Shown one piece after another: positions 27,321-35,339 of a stretch of 64,000 nt of DNA (position 1 is its first letter; the number at the start of each line of letters is the position of its first letter). The position numbers and the translations under genes are program-made. This stretch comes from Larkinella punicea (lineage in GTDB: Bacteria > Bacteroidota > Bacteroidia > Cytophagales > Spirosomataceae): the NCBI RefSeq assembly GCF_003334855.1, contig NZ_QOWE01000034.1, forward strand, positions 1 to 64,000, read 5' to 3'. Below the pieces are notes generated by a model, which was not told the DNA's origin, did no database searches, and saw only the letters and a program-made list of their open reading frames with translations.

Positions 27321-27659
27321 ATGTTTCGTCTTATGAGTATGAAAATGCTCATGTTACTCATTTTGCTGATACCTGGACTTAAAGTGCTGGATTACGCCTA
27401 TACACAATCCGTAAAGTTGGATGCCAAACCAGATTCGGTAACAACTACTGTTTGGTCTGCACATACCGATGTTTACCTGCACACGCCGGCCGAACGCAAC
27501 CGTGAAAAAAAGGCCACAGTCTCGAAACCGTGTTCATGGCAGCCGCGATTCGTGCCGGTGGTGCGGTTGGAAACGGGCTCATGGCGATGCGGCTTTTTGA
27601 AGAAGTCAGTGCCGCCAAGCGGTGAAGTTCCGAGTTTAATCCTACAATGTCTTAATTAG
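27321..27659 (+). CDS. Doubtful chimeric reading frame overlapping a gene remnant
   Basis: A 112-codon frame starts with a hydrophobic segment (MKMLMLLILLIPGLKVLDYAY) that could be a signal peptide or membrane anchor. Its second half runs in a different frame through DNA that is plainly a degraded carboxymuconolactone decarboxylase gene (27524-27625). The C-terminal half is therefore unlikely to be a selected protein. Either a short membrane peptide gene has been fused to the remnant or the frame is accidental. Confidence 0.3.
   Translation: MFRLMSMKMLMLLILLIPGLKVLDYAYTQSVKLDAKPDSVTTTVWSAHTDVYLHTPAERNREKKATVSKPCSWQPRFVPVVRLETGSWRCGFLKKSVPPSGEVPSLILQCLN
27524..27625 (+). pseudogene. 3' remnant of a carboxymuconolactone decarboxylase (AhpD-like) gene
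   Basis: The frame beginning GAA at 27524 reads ETVFMAAAIRAGGAVGNGL...MRLFEEVSAAKR then stop. This matches the C-terminal third of the intact gene at 34290-34634, where the same segment starts at 34533. Over the first 90 bp I count 11 mismatches, most at third codon positions. The active-site CxxC part is missing and no start remains. The mismatch pattern says the two genes diverged under selection before this copy was cut off. Confidence 0.85.
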
Positions 27660-27671
27660 AGGGAAGCTTAC

Positions 27672-27716
27672 AAAAAAGTCCAGATCCTTTTACGAAACTT
27701 GTAAAAGGATCTGGAC
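27672..27716 (-). terminator. Strong rho-independent terminator
   Basis: A perfect 16-bp stem (27678-27693 with 27701-27716) surrounds a 7-base loop. On the minus strand it is followed by six T. It lies 25 bp after the stop of the gene at 27742-28332. Confidence 0.88.
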
Positions 27717-27741
27717 AGAAGAAAATGAACTATTTTATCGC

Positions 27742-28332
27742 TCACTTGTACTTGTAAACCTGTCCATCTAGCTGAATTTTTCCGTTTGCAAGGGTCGTGA
27801 TCGTAAGTTGCAGGGTCACTTTACCTGCTTGATCAAATACGTAGCTGTATTCTTTCGAGAGTGGTCTAAAGTCTGAACTTTGAGGCTCTAGTTTGGTATA
27901 GTTCACCGTTGACTTTAGCAATAAGTTCCGATCCTTTTTTCCTTTGAATGAAAGCGGATTAGGAACGCTGAGTTTTGTCAAATCAAATTCATTCGTAGTG
28001 ATGTATTCACCAGTATCGTCCTTCGTTTCCGTCTTGACCACATTTCCATCCAAAATCGTGTATTTTGTGTAGCCATCGTTGTTACCGTATTTAAAGCGAC
28101 GCTCGATTACATACCCGTCTTGGTTATACGTTACATCGTTTTCCGGAACAAGACCGTATTCGTTCAGGTCAATCGTGGATGTATGTGGAGCTATTAAGCC
28201 TTCATTTTCGTAGGTTTGAATGATTTTTCCGGGGTAAATGGAAATTTCATAGGGAATAAATTTAGTAAATAGATGGCTAATAATTGAATGAATTGAAGAC
28301 CCTAATTTATGATCAAAAGTTGGAACCTGCAT
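27742..28332 (-). CDS. Hypothetical protein, AT-rich, possibly 5'-truncated
   Basis: The 196-residue product begins MQVPTFDHKLGSSIHSIISH. It contains tyrosine-rich strands (TYNQDGYVIERRFKYGNNDG, YTKYTILDGNVVKTETKDD) and ends in LTITTLANGKIQLDGQVYKYK. The pattern resembles Bacteroidota envelope proteins with repeated short strands, but such proteins usually start with a lipoprotein signal and this one does not. An in-frame stop directly precedes the ATG. Base composition is much more AT-rich than the neighbours, suggesting transfer, and the lost signal suggests 5' truncation. No known function. It has a strong terminator. Confidence 0.6.
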   Translation of the reverse strand: MQVPTFDHKLGSSIHSIISHLFTKFIPYEISIYPGKIIQTYENEGLIAPHTSTIDLNEYGLVPENDVTYNQDGYVIERRFKYGNNDGYTKYTILDGNVVKTETKDDTGEYITTNEFDLTKLSVPNPLSFKGKKDRNLLLKSTVNYTKLEPQSSDFRPLSKEYSYVFDQAGKVTLQLTITTLANGKIQLDGQVYKYK

Positions 28333-28357
28333 TTAAAATAAATCAAAATTTACTTAA

Positions 28358-28564
28358 GCATATTCTAATGTTCATGGAAGTGAAGGTGATGCTTTTCTTC
28401 CTTTTAATTTAAATGATGGGATGATTATTGATAGGGCTTCCCAACCTGAAGTCGATGCTATCAAAGAACAGTTTGATAAATACTTTTCTGGTTATACGAA
28501 GAAATATGAAACTGTAGACGACGGGCAAGATTTGATATTTGAAAATTGGAACTCGAAATTATAA
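28358..28564 (+). pseudogene. 3' fragment of an unknown AT-rich gene
   Basis: After an in-frame stop at 28355-28357, an open frame reads AYSNVHGSEGDAFLPFNLND and continues through VDAIKEQFDKYFSGYTKKY to a stop at 28564. There is no plausible start near its beginning. The codon use and helical, charged composition look protein-like, so it is probably the end of a gene whose front was lost. The family is not recognised. Confidence 0.45.
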
Positions 28565-28995
28565 ACATCTTTAGTAATACATAAAAAACGGAAATTCCTC
28601 CTGATAGAAGAGAGAATTAAGCTGTAATTAAGGCTACTTTATCCTTTCGGATGAAGCTTTTAACCAACATTTTATCTTGCTTCCGTAACTTAATTTGTTA
28701 CTGAATCGCTACCCGCAGTTGAGCTAAATTAGTAAAGACCGCTCGGGCGGCCCCGTTGGTTCTTCAAGCTACGCTTTAGATAACTCAAGATCAATTCTAC
28801 CAGACTATCGGCCATCCAACGGAAAAGCTGCTCAGAAAACCTGGTTTTATCTTGATCTGGCAGAAAAATAATCAATCTTTGAATACTTTAGGTAGGGAGA
28901 AGTTTCTCCTCGCCTGCTTTGCAACATGTGAATACCATTTTTCTTACTACCAATTATTTTACCATTTTATTACTCACCTTTATTCTTAATCACCT
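28565..28995. other. AT-rich spacer with a possible decayed reading frame
   Basis: No intact gene is seen. On the minus strand a short open stretch ending with a stop at 28729-28731 reads FSEQLFRWMADSLVELILSY and on to a Arg/Lys-rich tail; it has no start and may be a decayed mobile-element or regulatory gene. The last 100 bp must hold the promoter of the SusC gene, but I see no convincing TTTG-N19-21-TAnnTTTG pair. Confidence 0.4.
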
Positions 28996-31900
28996 ATGCC
29001 CAAAATTATTACCATCAAAAGAAAAGGATCCTTATTCCTTCTGTGCAACCTGCTCTTTAGCCTGGGCCTTTATGCACAGGTGCAGGTTTCCGGAAAGGTA
29101 ACCGATGCCTCAGGGGCCACATTGCCCGGGGTGAGTGTGATCGTTAAAGAGACAACGACCGGCACTGTCACCAATTCCGATGGAATTTTTACCATCCCAA
29201 ATGTTCCTAATGCAAATTCCACCCTGGTATTCTCCTTTATCGGATACACCACCCAGGAAACCGTTGTGGGCAACCGGAAAGTTATCAACATTAATTTGGC
29301 TGTAGCAGACAATCAGCTTAACGAAGTAGTCGTTATCGGGTACGGTACCGCAAAGAAAAGCACGCTTACTGGTTCGGTATCACAGGTTGATTCTAAGATC
29401 ATTTCTGTACAGGCAAACTCCACGGTTACCAGAGCCCTTGAAGGTGTGGTACCCGGGATTCAGGTCGCTGCCATTGATGGCCAGCCCGGTCTGGACATGG
29501 GTATTCGTTTACGCGGAGCGGGCTCTACCAGCCAGAACAGCTCCAATGCCCTGATCGTGATCGATGGGGTGCCCACTGAATACCCCAATGCACTGTCTTC
29601 CATCAATCCCAAGGACATTGAAAGCATCAGCGTGCTGAAAGATGCCGCTTCCACTGCCGTTTACGGTTCACGTGGAGCAAATGGGGTTGTGCTTGTGACT
29701 ACTAAAAGAGGAACAAAAGGCAAACCGAATATTTCGGTAGAAACTCGGGCTGGATTCAATTATCTGGGTGGATTGCGGTTTGATCTCATTGATGATGCCA
29801 AAGACATTTATGAACATGCCTGGCTGGCCATCTATAACTCCGCACGCTACGGTGTAAACGGCGGATCATCTACCGACGGTAAATTCACGACGAATGTGGC
29901 CAATCCAAACATGTCTCATGAAGCGGCCGGTTTGTTTGCCAGTTCCCATTTATTCGATTACACGGGATCAAAAACAAACTTTGCCATGAACCTATTGGGG
30001 AACTACATGGCCTATGACGTGCCGGGCGCTGTGTATACCACCACCGGTAGCGGAGCCAATGCCAGTGCGACCATGTCGGGTGCGTACCTGATTGACCCTG
30101 CTACGGGCAAGTTGAATCCGAATGCAAGACAACTTTGGGAAGCCGGATCGTACAAGGATTACTTTTTCGAAAAAATGTTCCGTCAGGAGCATACTATATC
30201 GGCAAGCGGTGGCTCCGATAAAATGGATTACTTTGTTTCGGTGGGCATGCTGGAAGATCCTTCTTATAACAGAGGGTCGGCATTCAAGCGTTACAACGCC
30301 CGTACAAATGTGAATGCACAACTCACTAGCTGGCTGAAAGTAGGAACAAATCTGGGTTACAGTATGCGGAATACCCAATCGCCGGCTACCCGTTTCGGAC
30401 GTAACCCCGGAACCGTGCAGCAAAACGCGTTCAGGTGGGTGAATGGGCAGAATCAACTCGTACCGCTGTTTGCCAGAGACCTTCAGGGAAATATCCGTAA
30501 AAATCCGGACGGTACCGACATGGTGTCGGATAACGCCAACGACAGCTATTCACCGCTAGGTGTACAGCCCAATTTTCCGAACGGAACCACCAGCCAGCCG
30601 CTTTATGCAACCAACCTGATCGCCCTGTTGGATAAAGACAACGATCGCAGGGAATCGCATGACTTGAACCTTAAAGGGTATTTCACGGTGAATTTCCTCA
30701 AGAATTTCAGCTTTACAAACAACATTTCGTATGACCGCTTTACGGAAGTGCGGACGCGTTACGGTACGCCTGAGACGGGAGCTGTAGTGGGTATCGGTGC
30801 GATTGGAAAGTATTATACGAACACCGGCGTTTTCAACACGCAACAGTTGCTTAACTGGGGTCAAGATTTTGGTCGCCACTCCGTTACGGCACTGGCTGCC
30901 CATGAATTCTACCAATTTAAAAGTGATCTGGTGAACTTTGCCTCTGCATATTCTCTGATCAATGGGTTTACCGGCGCAGGTAACTTCACCAGCCGGTACA
31001 ATACCGCGGGCGCACCGTTCGGTAATCCGGGTTATGGTGGAGACATCACGGCCATGGATAGCTATTTTGGACGGGCGGTGTACAACTATGACGACAAGTA
31101 TTTTGTGGAAGGCTCGCTGCGCAGAGACGGTTCGTCTAAATTCCGATTCAAAGAGAATCGCTGGGGAACATTCTGGTCTGTTGGTGGTGGATGGCGTATT
31201 TCTCAGGAAAAATTCTTGCAGAGATTCAGTACCGTCATCAACGAATTGAAACTACGGGCCAGCTATGGGGTTATCGGTAACCAGAGCGGTATCAGCAACT
31301 ATTCGGGTTATCAGACCTGGAGCTACGGTGCGGTTTACACAAGCTCAACGGCTGGAGCAGGTATTCCTGCAACGTACACACTTCAGCAAGGTGCTGCCGT
31401 AAATGATAAATTAACCTGGGAAAACACGCATACCTTTGATGCCGGTATCGATTTCACCCTTTTAAACAGGAGATTGAGTGGCACCATCGATGTATACAAC
31501 AAGAAAACCGTAAACTCCGTGTTTGCACAGCCTATTGCCTCTTCAATGGGACAAGCTTCACTCACCCTGAATAGCGCTGAAATTGTCAACCGCGGTGTGG
31601 AAGTTGCCCTGGACATCAAACTCATTCAAAACAAAAATGTCAACTGGAGCATCGGATTGAACGGTACCCACTACCGCACCATTCTGACTAAATTTCCCAA
31701 AAGTGTCGGTTCGCCATCACTGGGCGGAAACTTTACAGGCTCCATCGATGGATGGGGAATTGCAAATGGCGGTGCTAACAACGCCGGCCAGATCATGTAC
31801 CTGCGTGGTGAAAACAAGGATTACTACAATCTGTATCTTTACAAATATATGGGCGTAGATCAAACCACGGGTCTACCACAGTTTGGACATACTGTTACGC

Positions 31901-32523
31901 AGGCTGACCTTGATGCAGGGCGTTTTACTGGAAACACCATAGGATCGACCGTAGCAACCACCAACTATACTTTGGCCAACCGGTATGAAATGGGTAGTGC
32001 AATTCCAAAACTTATTGGTGGTTTTTCTACACGCTTTCAATATAAAAGTTTCGACTTCACCGCGATCCTGGCCTACCAGTTGGGGGGAAAATTCCTGAGT
32101 GTGGAATATGCCAACCACCTGTACAGATCGGGGAACATCGGGAACGCATTATCGAAAGAAGTATTGGGAAATACCTGGACTCCTGAGAACAGAGACGCCA
32201 AATTCCCGATGGCATTTTATGGGGATACGTTCTATACGGGCGGGTCTACATTTGGGGCATGGCAGTACACCGATATGGCTCTATTCAGCGCTTCTTATCT
32301 GAATATCAAAAACCTCGCCCTGGGTTATACGCTTAGTGGCCCCATCTTGGACAAGTTGAAAACAAAAAGTATACGGGTGTATGCATCCGGCGACAACCTG
32401 GCCATGTTGACGGCTCACTCAGGTATCGATCCGCGCATGTCGCTGGTTGGTGGAATGGAAGTAGGGGCAGCCGTTTATCTGCCGATGAGCACCTTTTCGG
32501 TGGGTATTAATTTAAACTTTTAA
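28996..32523 (+). CDS. SusC/RagA family TonB-linked outer membrane protein
   Basis: The 1175-residue protein has a signal peptide (residues 1-27, ending GLYAQ). A carboxypeptidase-regulatory-like domain follows (about 31-115, VSGKVTDASGATLPGVSVIVK). A TonB-box region and plug domain come next (about 118-235, including IVIDGVPTEYP, LKDAASTAVYGSRGANGVVLVTTK), then a long 22-strand barrel ending in aromatic-rich VGINLNF. With the SusD-like lipoprotein encoded 10 bp downstream it should form a TonB-dependent importer for a polymer or peptide. No enzyme, regulator or sigma/anti-sigma gene is next to the pair, so the substrate is unknown. It lies in a region of lower GC than the flanks. Confidence 0.96.
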   Translation: MPKIITIKRKGSLFLLCNLLFSLGLYAQVQVSGKVTDASGATLPGVSVIVKETTTGTVTNSDGIFTIPNVPNANSTLVFSFIGYTTQETVVGNRKVININLAVADNQLNEVVVIGYGTAKKSTLTGSVSQVDSKIISVQANSTVTRALEGVVPGIQVAAIDGQPGLDMGIRLRGAGSTSQNSSNALIVIDGVPTEYPNALSSINPKDIESISVLKDAASTAVYGSRGANGVVLVTTKRGTKGKPNISVETRAGFNYLGGLRFDLIDDAKDIYEHAWLAIYNSARYGVNGGSSTDGKFTTNVANPNMSHEAAGLFASSHLFDYTGSKTNFAMNLLGNYMAYDVPGAVYTTTGSGANASATMSGAYLIDPATGKLNPNARQLWEAGSYKDYFFEKMFRQEHTISASGGSDKMDYFVSVGMLEDPSYNRGSAFKRYNARTNVNAQLTSWLKVGTNLGYSMRNTQSPATRFGRNPGTVQQNAFRWVNGQNQLVPLFARDLQGNIRKNPDGTDMVSDNANDSYSPLGVQPNFPNGTTSQPLYATNLIALLDKDNDRRESHDLNLKGYFTVNFLKNFSFTNNISYDRFTEVRTRYGTPETGAVVGIGAIGKYYTNTGVFNTQQLLNWGQDFGRHSVTALAAHEFYQFKSDLVNFASAYSLINGFTGAGNFTSRYNTAGAPFGNPGYGGDITAMDSYFGRAVYNYDDKYFVEGSLRRDGSSKFRFKENRWGTFWSVGGGWRISQEKFLQRFSTVINELKLRASYGVIGNQSGISNYSGYQTWSYGAVYTSSTAGAGIPATYTLQQGAAVNDKLTWENTHTFDAGIDFTLLNRRLSGTIDVYNKKTVNSVFAQPIASSMGQASLTLNSAEIVNRGVEVALDIKLIQNKNVNWSIGLNGTHYRTILTKFPKSVGSPSLGGNFTGSIDGWGIANGGANNAGQIMYLRGENKDYYNLYLYKYMGVDQTTGLPQFGHTVTQADLDAGRFTGNTIGSTVATTNYTLANRYEMGSAIPKLIGGFSTRFQYKSFDFTAILAYQLGGKFLSVEYANHLYRSGNIGNALSKEVLGNTWTPENRDAKFPMAFYGDTFYTGGSTFGAWQYTDMALFSASYLNIKNLALGYTLSGPILDKLKTKSIRVYASGDNLAMLTAHSGIDPRMSLVGGMEVGAAVYLPMSTFSVGINLNF

Positions 32524-32533
32524 TTGTCGACTG

Positions 32534-34153
32534 ATGAGAATTCTAACTAAATATATAACGGGTTTGGCAGTTTCAGGTGTGCTGCTATTTTCTGGATGTG
32601 CCGATAAGCTGGAAGTGGAGCCACCACACAGCATTACCGACAAGCAAATAGCCGAACTTCTGGCGTCGGGTGACGAGGCCAAGATCCGGATCGTCATGGG
32701 TGGAATGGCCAACGCCATGCCCCTGCTGTTCAACAACGCGGGTGCCACAGGTGCGGGCGTTGCGGACATGTATTATTCCAATCAGGGACTGGATGTCAAT
32801 CGCTCTATTGAAGGAAATGATATCATTCTGGGAGATCAGGAAGGGCTGAACGTACTCTCCGGTTCAATCGAATATCAGCTCGGTGATTTCATTGGATCTG
32901 CCAACGCAAAGAATTTTGCTTACTGGAAGTATGGCTGGTTTTGTATTACGACTGCTAACCAGATGCTCAATTATCTACCGGATGAAACCGTGGCCAGCAA
33001 CAACTTTCTGAAGGAATGTAAAGCCAGAGGGTTGTTTGCCAGAGCCTATGGATACAACTACCTCATGGAAAATTATCAGAACGCCTTCCTGCAGGGCGGA
33101 AATGGTAAACTTGGCCTTCCGTTGTATGACCGGTTTCAACCCACGCAGGAAAGCAAACCCCGTTCATCGGCTGTAGAAACGTATGCCTTTATCAAAAACG
33201 ACCTGAACCGTGCCATTGCCTTGTTCAAAGAGGCTGGCATTGGCTATACGGCTGATATCACTGATATCGATCTGGCTGTGGCCAATTTCCTGCTGGCACG
33301 TGTATCGATATGGACTGGGGACTGGGCTACTGCGATCAGTGCGTGCAATGAGATTCTGGCAAAGTATCCAACGCTGCTAAGCCAGGCACAGTACGGAGGT
33401 AAGAACATCGGCACCGCAGCAGCGCCCGAAATAAGACCGGAATCCAATGGCTTTCTCAATAATGCGCAAAATCCGGAGGTCATTTTGGGTTTCCCGCTTG
33501 GTGCTGCTAACCCTTACTTTCTCGCTTACATGAATCCCTTCGGCAGAGGGAACGGAGGGCTGGAAAGAGCTTACAAGCGGATTGATAACCGACTGTATGA
33601 AAAAATAGCACCCAATGATTTCCGTAAAGATGCCTTTTCGCTGGAACCAATTGGCAACTACACCTATCCGCCAAACAACACGGTTGCCTTTATCCCTTCT
33701 TACACGAACCTGAAATTCGCAGCTACCCACGGATTGAACAGCAACAACAAAATTGATGTGGGCGCTTCAACGGCGTATTACATGCGTTCTTCGGAAGTAC
33801 TGCTGATGAAAGCGGAAGCGGAAGCGATGTCGCCAGCCACAGAAGCGGCTGCCAAAGCAACGCTTGACAGGCTGTTGGCTGCCCGTACCAAAACAGGAAT
33901 GACACCGCTAACGACGGCTACTTATCCTGCAATGCAGGGGCTCACCACGTTACAAATGGTGCAGCTACAAACCCGCATCGAACTATGGGGTGAAGGCGGC
34001 CGCGAGTTCTACAACAACAAGCGCTGGAATATCCCTGTAGACCGAGCCAGCTCTGCTAACCATGTTACCAAATCCAGTTTACCGGTAGCCAATATGACCC
34101 TTCAGATTCCCGAAGATGAAATTTTGTACAACCCGTTGGCGGTGCAGAATTAA
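32534..34153 (+). CDS. SusD/RagB family nutrient-binding outer membrane lipoprotein
   Basis: The 539-residue protein has a lipoprotein signal with lipobox LFSGC (C22). It follows the SusD plan: N-terminal TPR-like helices (WKYGWFCITTANQMLNYL, KECKARGLFARAYGYNYLME), a ligand-binding insert, and a C-terminal part with YYMRSSEVLLMKAEAEA and LQTRIELWGEGGREFYNNKRW. These last two are hallmark SusD motifs. It starts 10 bp after the susC stop, so the two are translated from one transcript, and would cap the SusC barrel at the cell surface. A strong terminator follows. Confidence 0.95.
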   Translation: MRILTKYITGLAVSGVLLFSGCADKLEVEPPHSITDKQIAELLASGDEAKIRIVMGGMANAMPLLFNNAGATGAGVADMYYSNQGLDVNRSIEGNDIILGDQEGLNVLSGSIEYQLGDFIGSANAKNFAYWKYGWFCITTANQMLNYLPDETVASNNFLKECKARGLFARAYGYNYLMENYQNAFLQGGNGKLGLPLYDRFQPTQESKPRSSAVETYAFIKNDLNRAIALFKEAGIGYTADITDIDLAVANFLLARVSIWTGDWATAISACNEILAKYPTLLSQAQYGGKNIGTAAAPEIRPESNGFLNNAQNPEVILGFPLGAANPYFLAYMNPFGRGNGGLERAYKRIDNRLYEKIAPNDFRKDAFSLEPIGNYTYPPNNTVAFIPSYTNLKFAATHGLNSNNKIDVGASTAYYMRSSEVLLMKAEAEAMSPATEAAAKATLDRLLAARTKTGMTPLTTATYPAMQGLTTLQMVQLQTRIELWGEGGREFYNNKRWNIPVDRASSANHVTKSSLPVANMTLQIPEDEILYNPLAVQN

Positions 34154-34173
34154 TCAATTTTTGAAGTGAAGAC

Positions 34174-34211
34174 AAGATAGGTGGCCCGCAATGGCCACCT
34201 ATCTTTTTTTT
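34174..34211 (+). terminator. Rho-independent terminator of the SusC/SusD operon
   Basis: A 13-bp perfect stem (34174-34186 with 34193-34205, 6-base loop) ends in a run of eight or more T. It lies 21 bp after the susD stop codon. Confidence 0.92.
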
Positions 34212-34289
34212 GGCTTTGCAAAATCAAGATAGGACTTACGTCTGATAATTCTTTACACTTTCGCTTTTGCCCCGTTCCCCTAAACTCCT

Positions 34290-34634
34290 ATGGCTGAATA
34301 CCAAACCCCGAAAGACCGTGCCTATACGAACAGTCTCCTTTCGTCTGCTCCCAAAGAGTCTGCCGCCTTCCTGAATCTGAAATACACGGCTGAACGCAGC
34401 GATGGCGTCATTCCTGTCAAGTACCGGGAACTGATGTCGGTGGCCGTTGCCCTGACCACCCAGTGTGCGTACTGCATTGAATCCCACATTCAAAATGCCG
34501 TTGAGGCCGGTGCCACGCGCGAAGAAATTGCCGAAACCGTTTTCATCGCAGCCGCGATCCGAGCCGGTGGTGCCGTTGGAAACGGGCTGATGGCGATGCG
34601 GCTTTTCGAGGAAGCGAGTGCGGGTAAGGAGTGA
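34290..34634 (+). CDS. Carboxymuconolactone decarboxylase / AhpD-like protein
   Basis: The 114-residue protein has the AhpD-family core: YRELMSVAVALTTQCAYCIESHIQNAVEAGATREEIAETVF. It has redox-active C59 and C62 (CAYC) and downstream H66. Such proteins act as alkylhydroperoxidases or oligomeric thiol-disulfide enzymes in the cytosol; the ring-cleavage decarboxylase function is unlikely because the catalytic context is the CxxC type. It is preceded by the SusD terminator and so has its own promoter. A paralogous 3' fragment lies 6.8 kb upstream at 27524-27625. Confidence 0.93.
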   Translation: MAEYQTPKDRAYTNSLLSSAPKESAAFLNLKYTAERSDGVIPVKYRELMSVAVALTTQCAYCIESHIQNAVEAGATREEIAETVFIAAAIRAGGAVGNGLMAMRLFEEASAGKE

Positions 34635-34671
34635 GGGGTTTTGATTTTTTGCGATTACTTTTTACAGTAGA

Positions 34672-34768
34672 TTCGATTCCCGGTGGAATTACAAAATAAA
34701 AAGGTAAGTAATTGACTATAAGATAGTTAACTACTTACCTTTTTGTATGTTGACGATATTGTTGACTA
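34672..34768 (+). repeat. Left inverted repeat of the tRNA-associated cassette
   Basis: In outside-to-inside order it contains: a partial tRNA T-arm (34672-34686), an 11-bp spacer, a palindrome (34698-34744, AAAAAGGTAAGTA pairing with TACTTACCTTTTT, with TTGACTAT/ATAGTTAA inside), and the direct repeat GTTGAC-N6-GTTGAC (34749-34754 and 34761-34766). Over 34698-34768 I count about 10 differences from the right end. The palindrome can also act as a terminator in both directions. Confidence 0.88.
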
Positions 34769-34778
34769 CTCTTAATGG

Positions 34779-35210
34779 CTATATGACAGTATAAATGTTT
34801 CGTTCATTGTCGTAAACTGCATCTCCTGTGGCAACCATTCTGTCCCAAACTCTTGTAGCTAGTTGGTTTCTATCTTCTACCCTTTCTGGGGGGAATACCT
34901 GGTGCTCTGGTTTGTTTGATCCAGACTCAACCGTTTTTTTAAAGTTCGTGTGGGCAAATTTTAAAGTGGCTTCTGGAAAGCCTATTCTTAGCAAAGAATA
35001 GCTATGGTGAATCATCGTCTCAACTTTCCAGACTGAATCCGTAATCTTTGCCAATGTTAACTCAAATTCTCCTCCAGATGACCGGACCCAAAACGTAATC
35101 CGATCAAATTTCTGATCGACATCTTTAGCTGGAGTTACAAACCATACCCCATCAAGAGTCATACTAACTCCGTTCCTAGTTGCAATAAGAGTAAATGGAT
35201 TCATTATCAA
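34779..35210 (-). CDS. Unknown protein of the inverted-repeat cassette (143 aa)
   Basis: The 143-residue protein begins MIMNPFTLIATRNGVSMTLD. It has an N-terminal beta-rich half (GVWFVTPAKDVDQKFDRITF, SSGGEFELTLAKITDSVWKV) and a more helical, charged C-terminal half (ERVEDRNQLATRVWDRMVAT). There is no signal peptide, membrane helix or recognised motif. It lies 129 bp downstream of the nuclease-like gene on the same strand and ends 10 bp inside the left repeat, so it fills the rest of the cassette. It could be a partner, specificity or protective factor for the nuclease; that is inference only. Confidence 0.72.
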   Translation of the reverse strand: MIMNPFTLIATRNGVSMTLDGVWFVTPAKDVDQKFDRITFWVRSSGGEFELTLAKITDSVWKVETMIHHSYSLLRIGFPEATLKFAHTNFKKTVESGSNKPEHQVFPPERVEDRNQLATRVWDRMVATGDAVYDNERNIYTVI

Positions 35211-35339
35211 TTATTTATAGCTTATACTTCACTTATGTCACTTGATTTAATTGCAAAAAGTGTAAGAAACTCGAAGCTAAGCAAGGGAAAATCAGGGGAA
35301 ATAGATTTTTAACTATCTAATAGACAATAGGTTATTGTC

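Noticed and set aside
28870-28995. A promoter for the orphan SusC gene
   Set aside because: Several TTTG words occur but none pairs with a TAnnTTTG box at 19-21 bp.
34698-34744. The left palindrome of the cassette considered as only a bidirectional terminator
   Set aside because: It may well terminate transcription, but the match to the right end continues without gaps for 24 bp beyond the palindrome on the inside and to the T-arm on the outside, which a terminator role does not explain.
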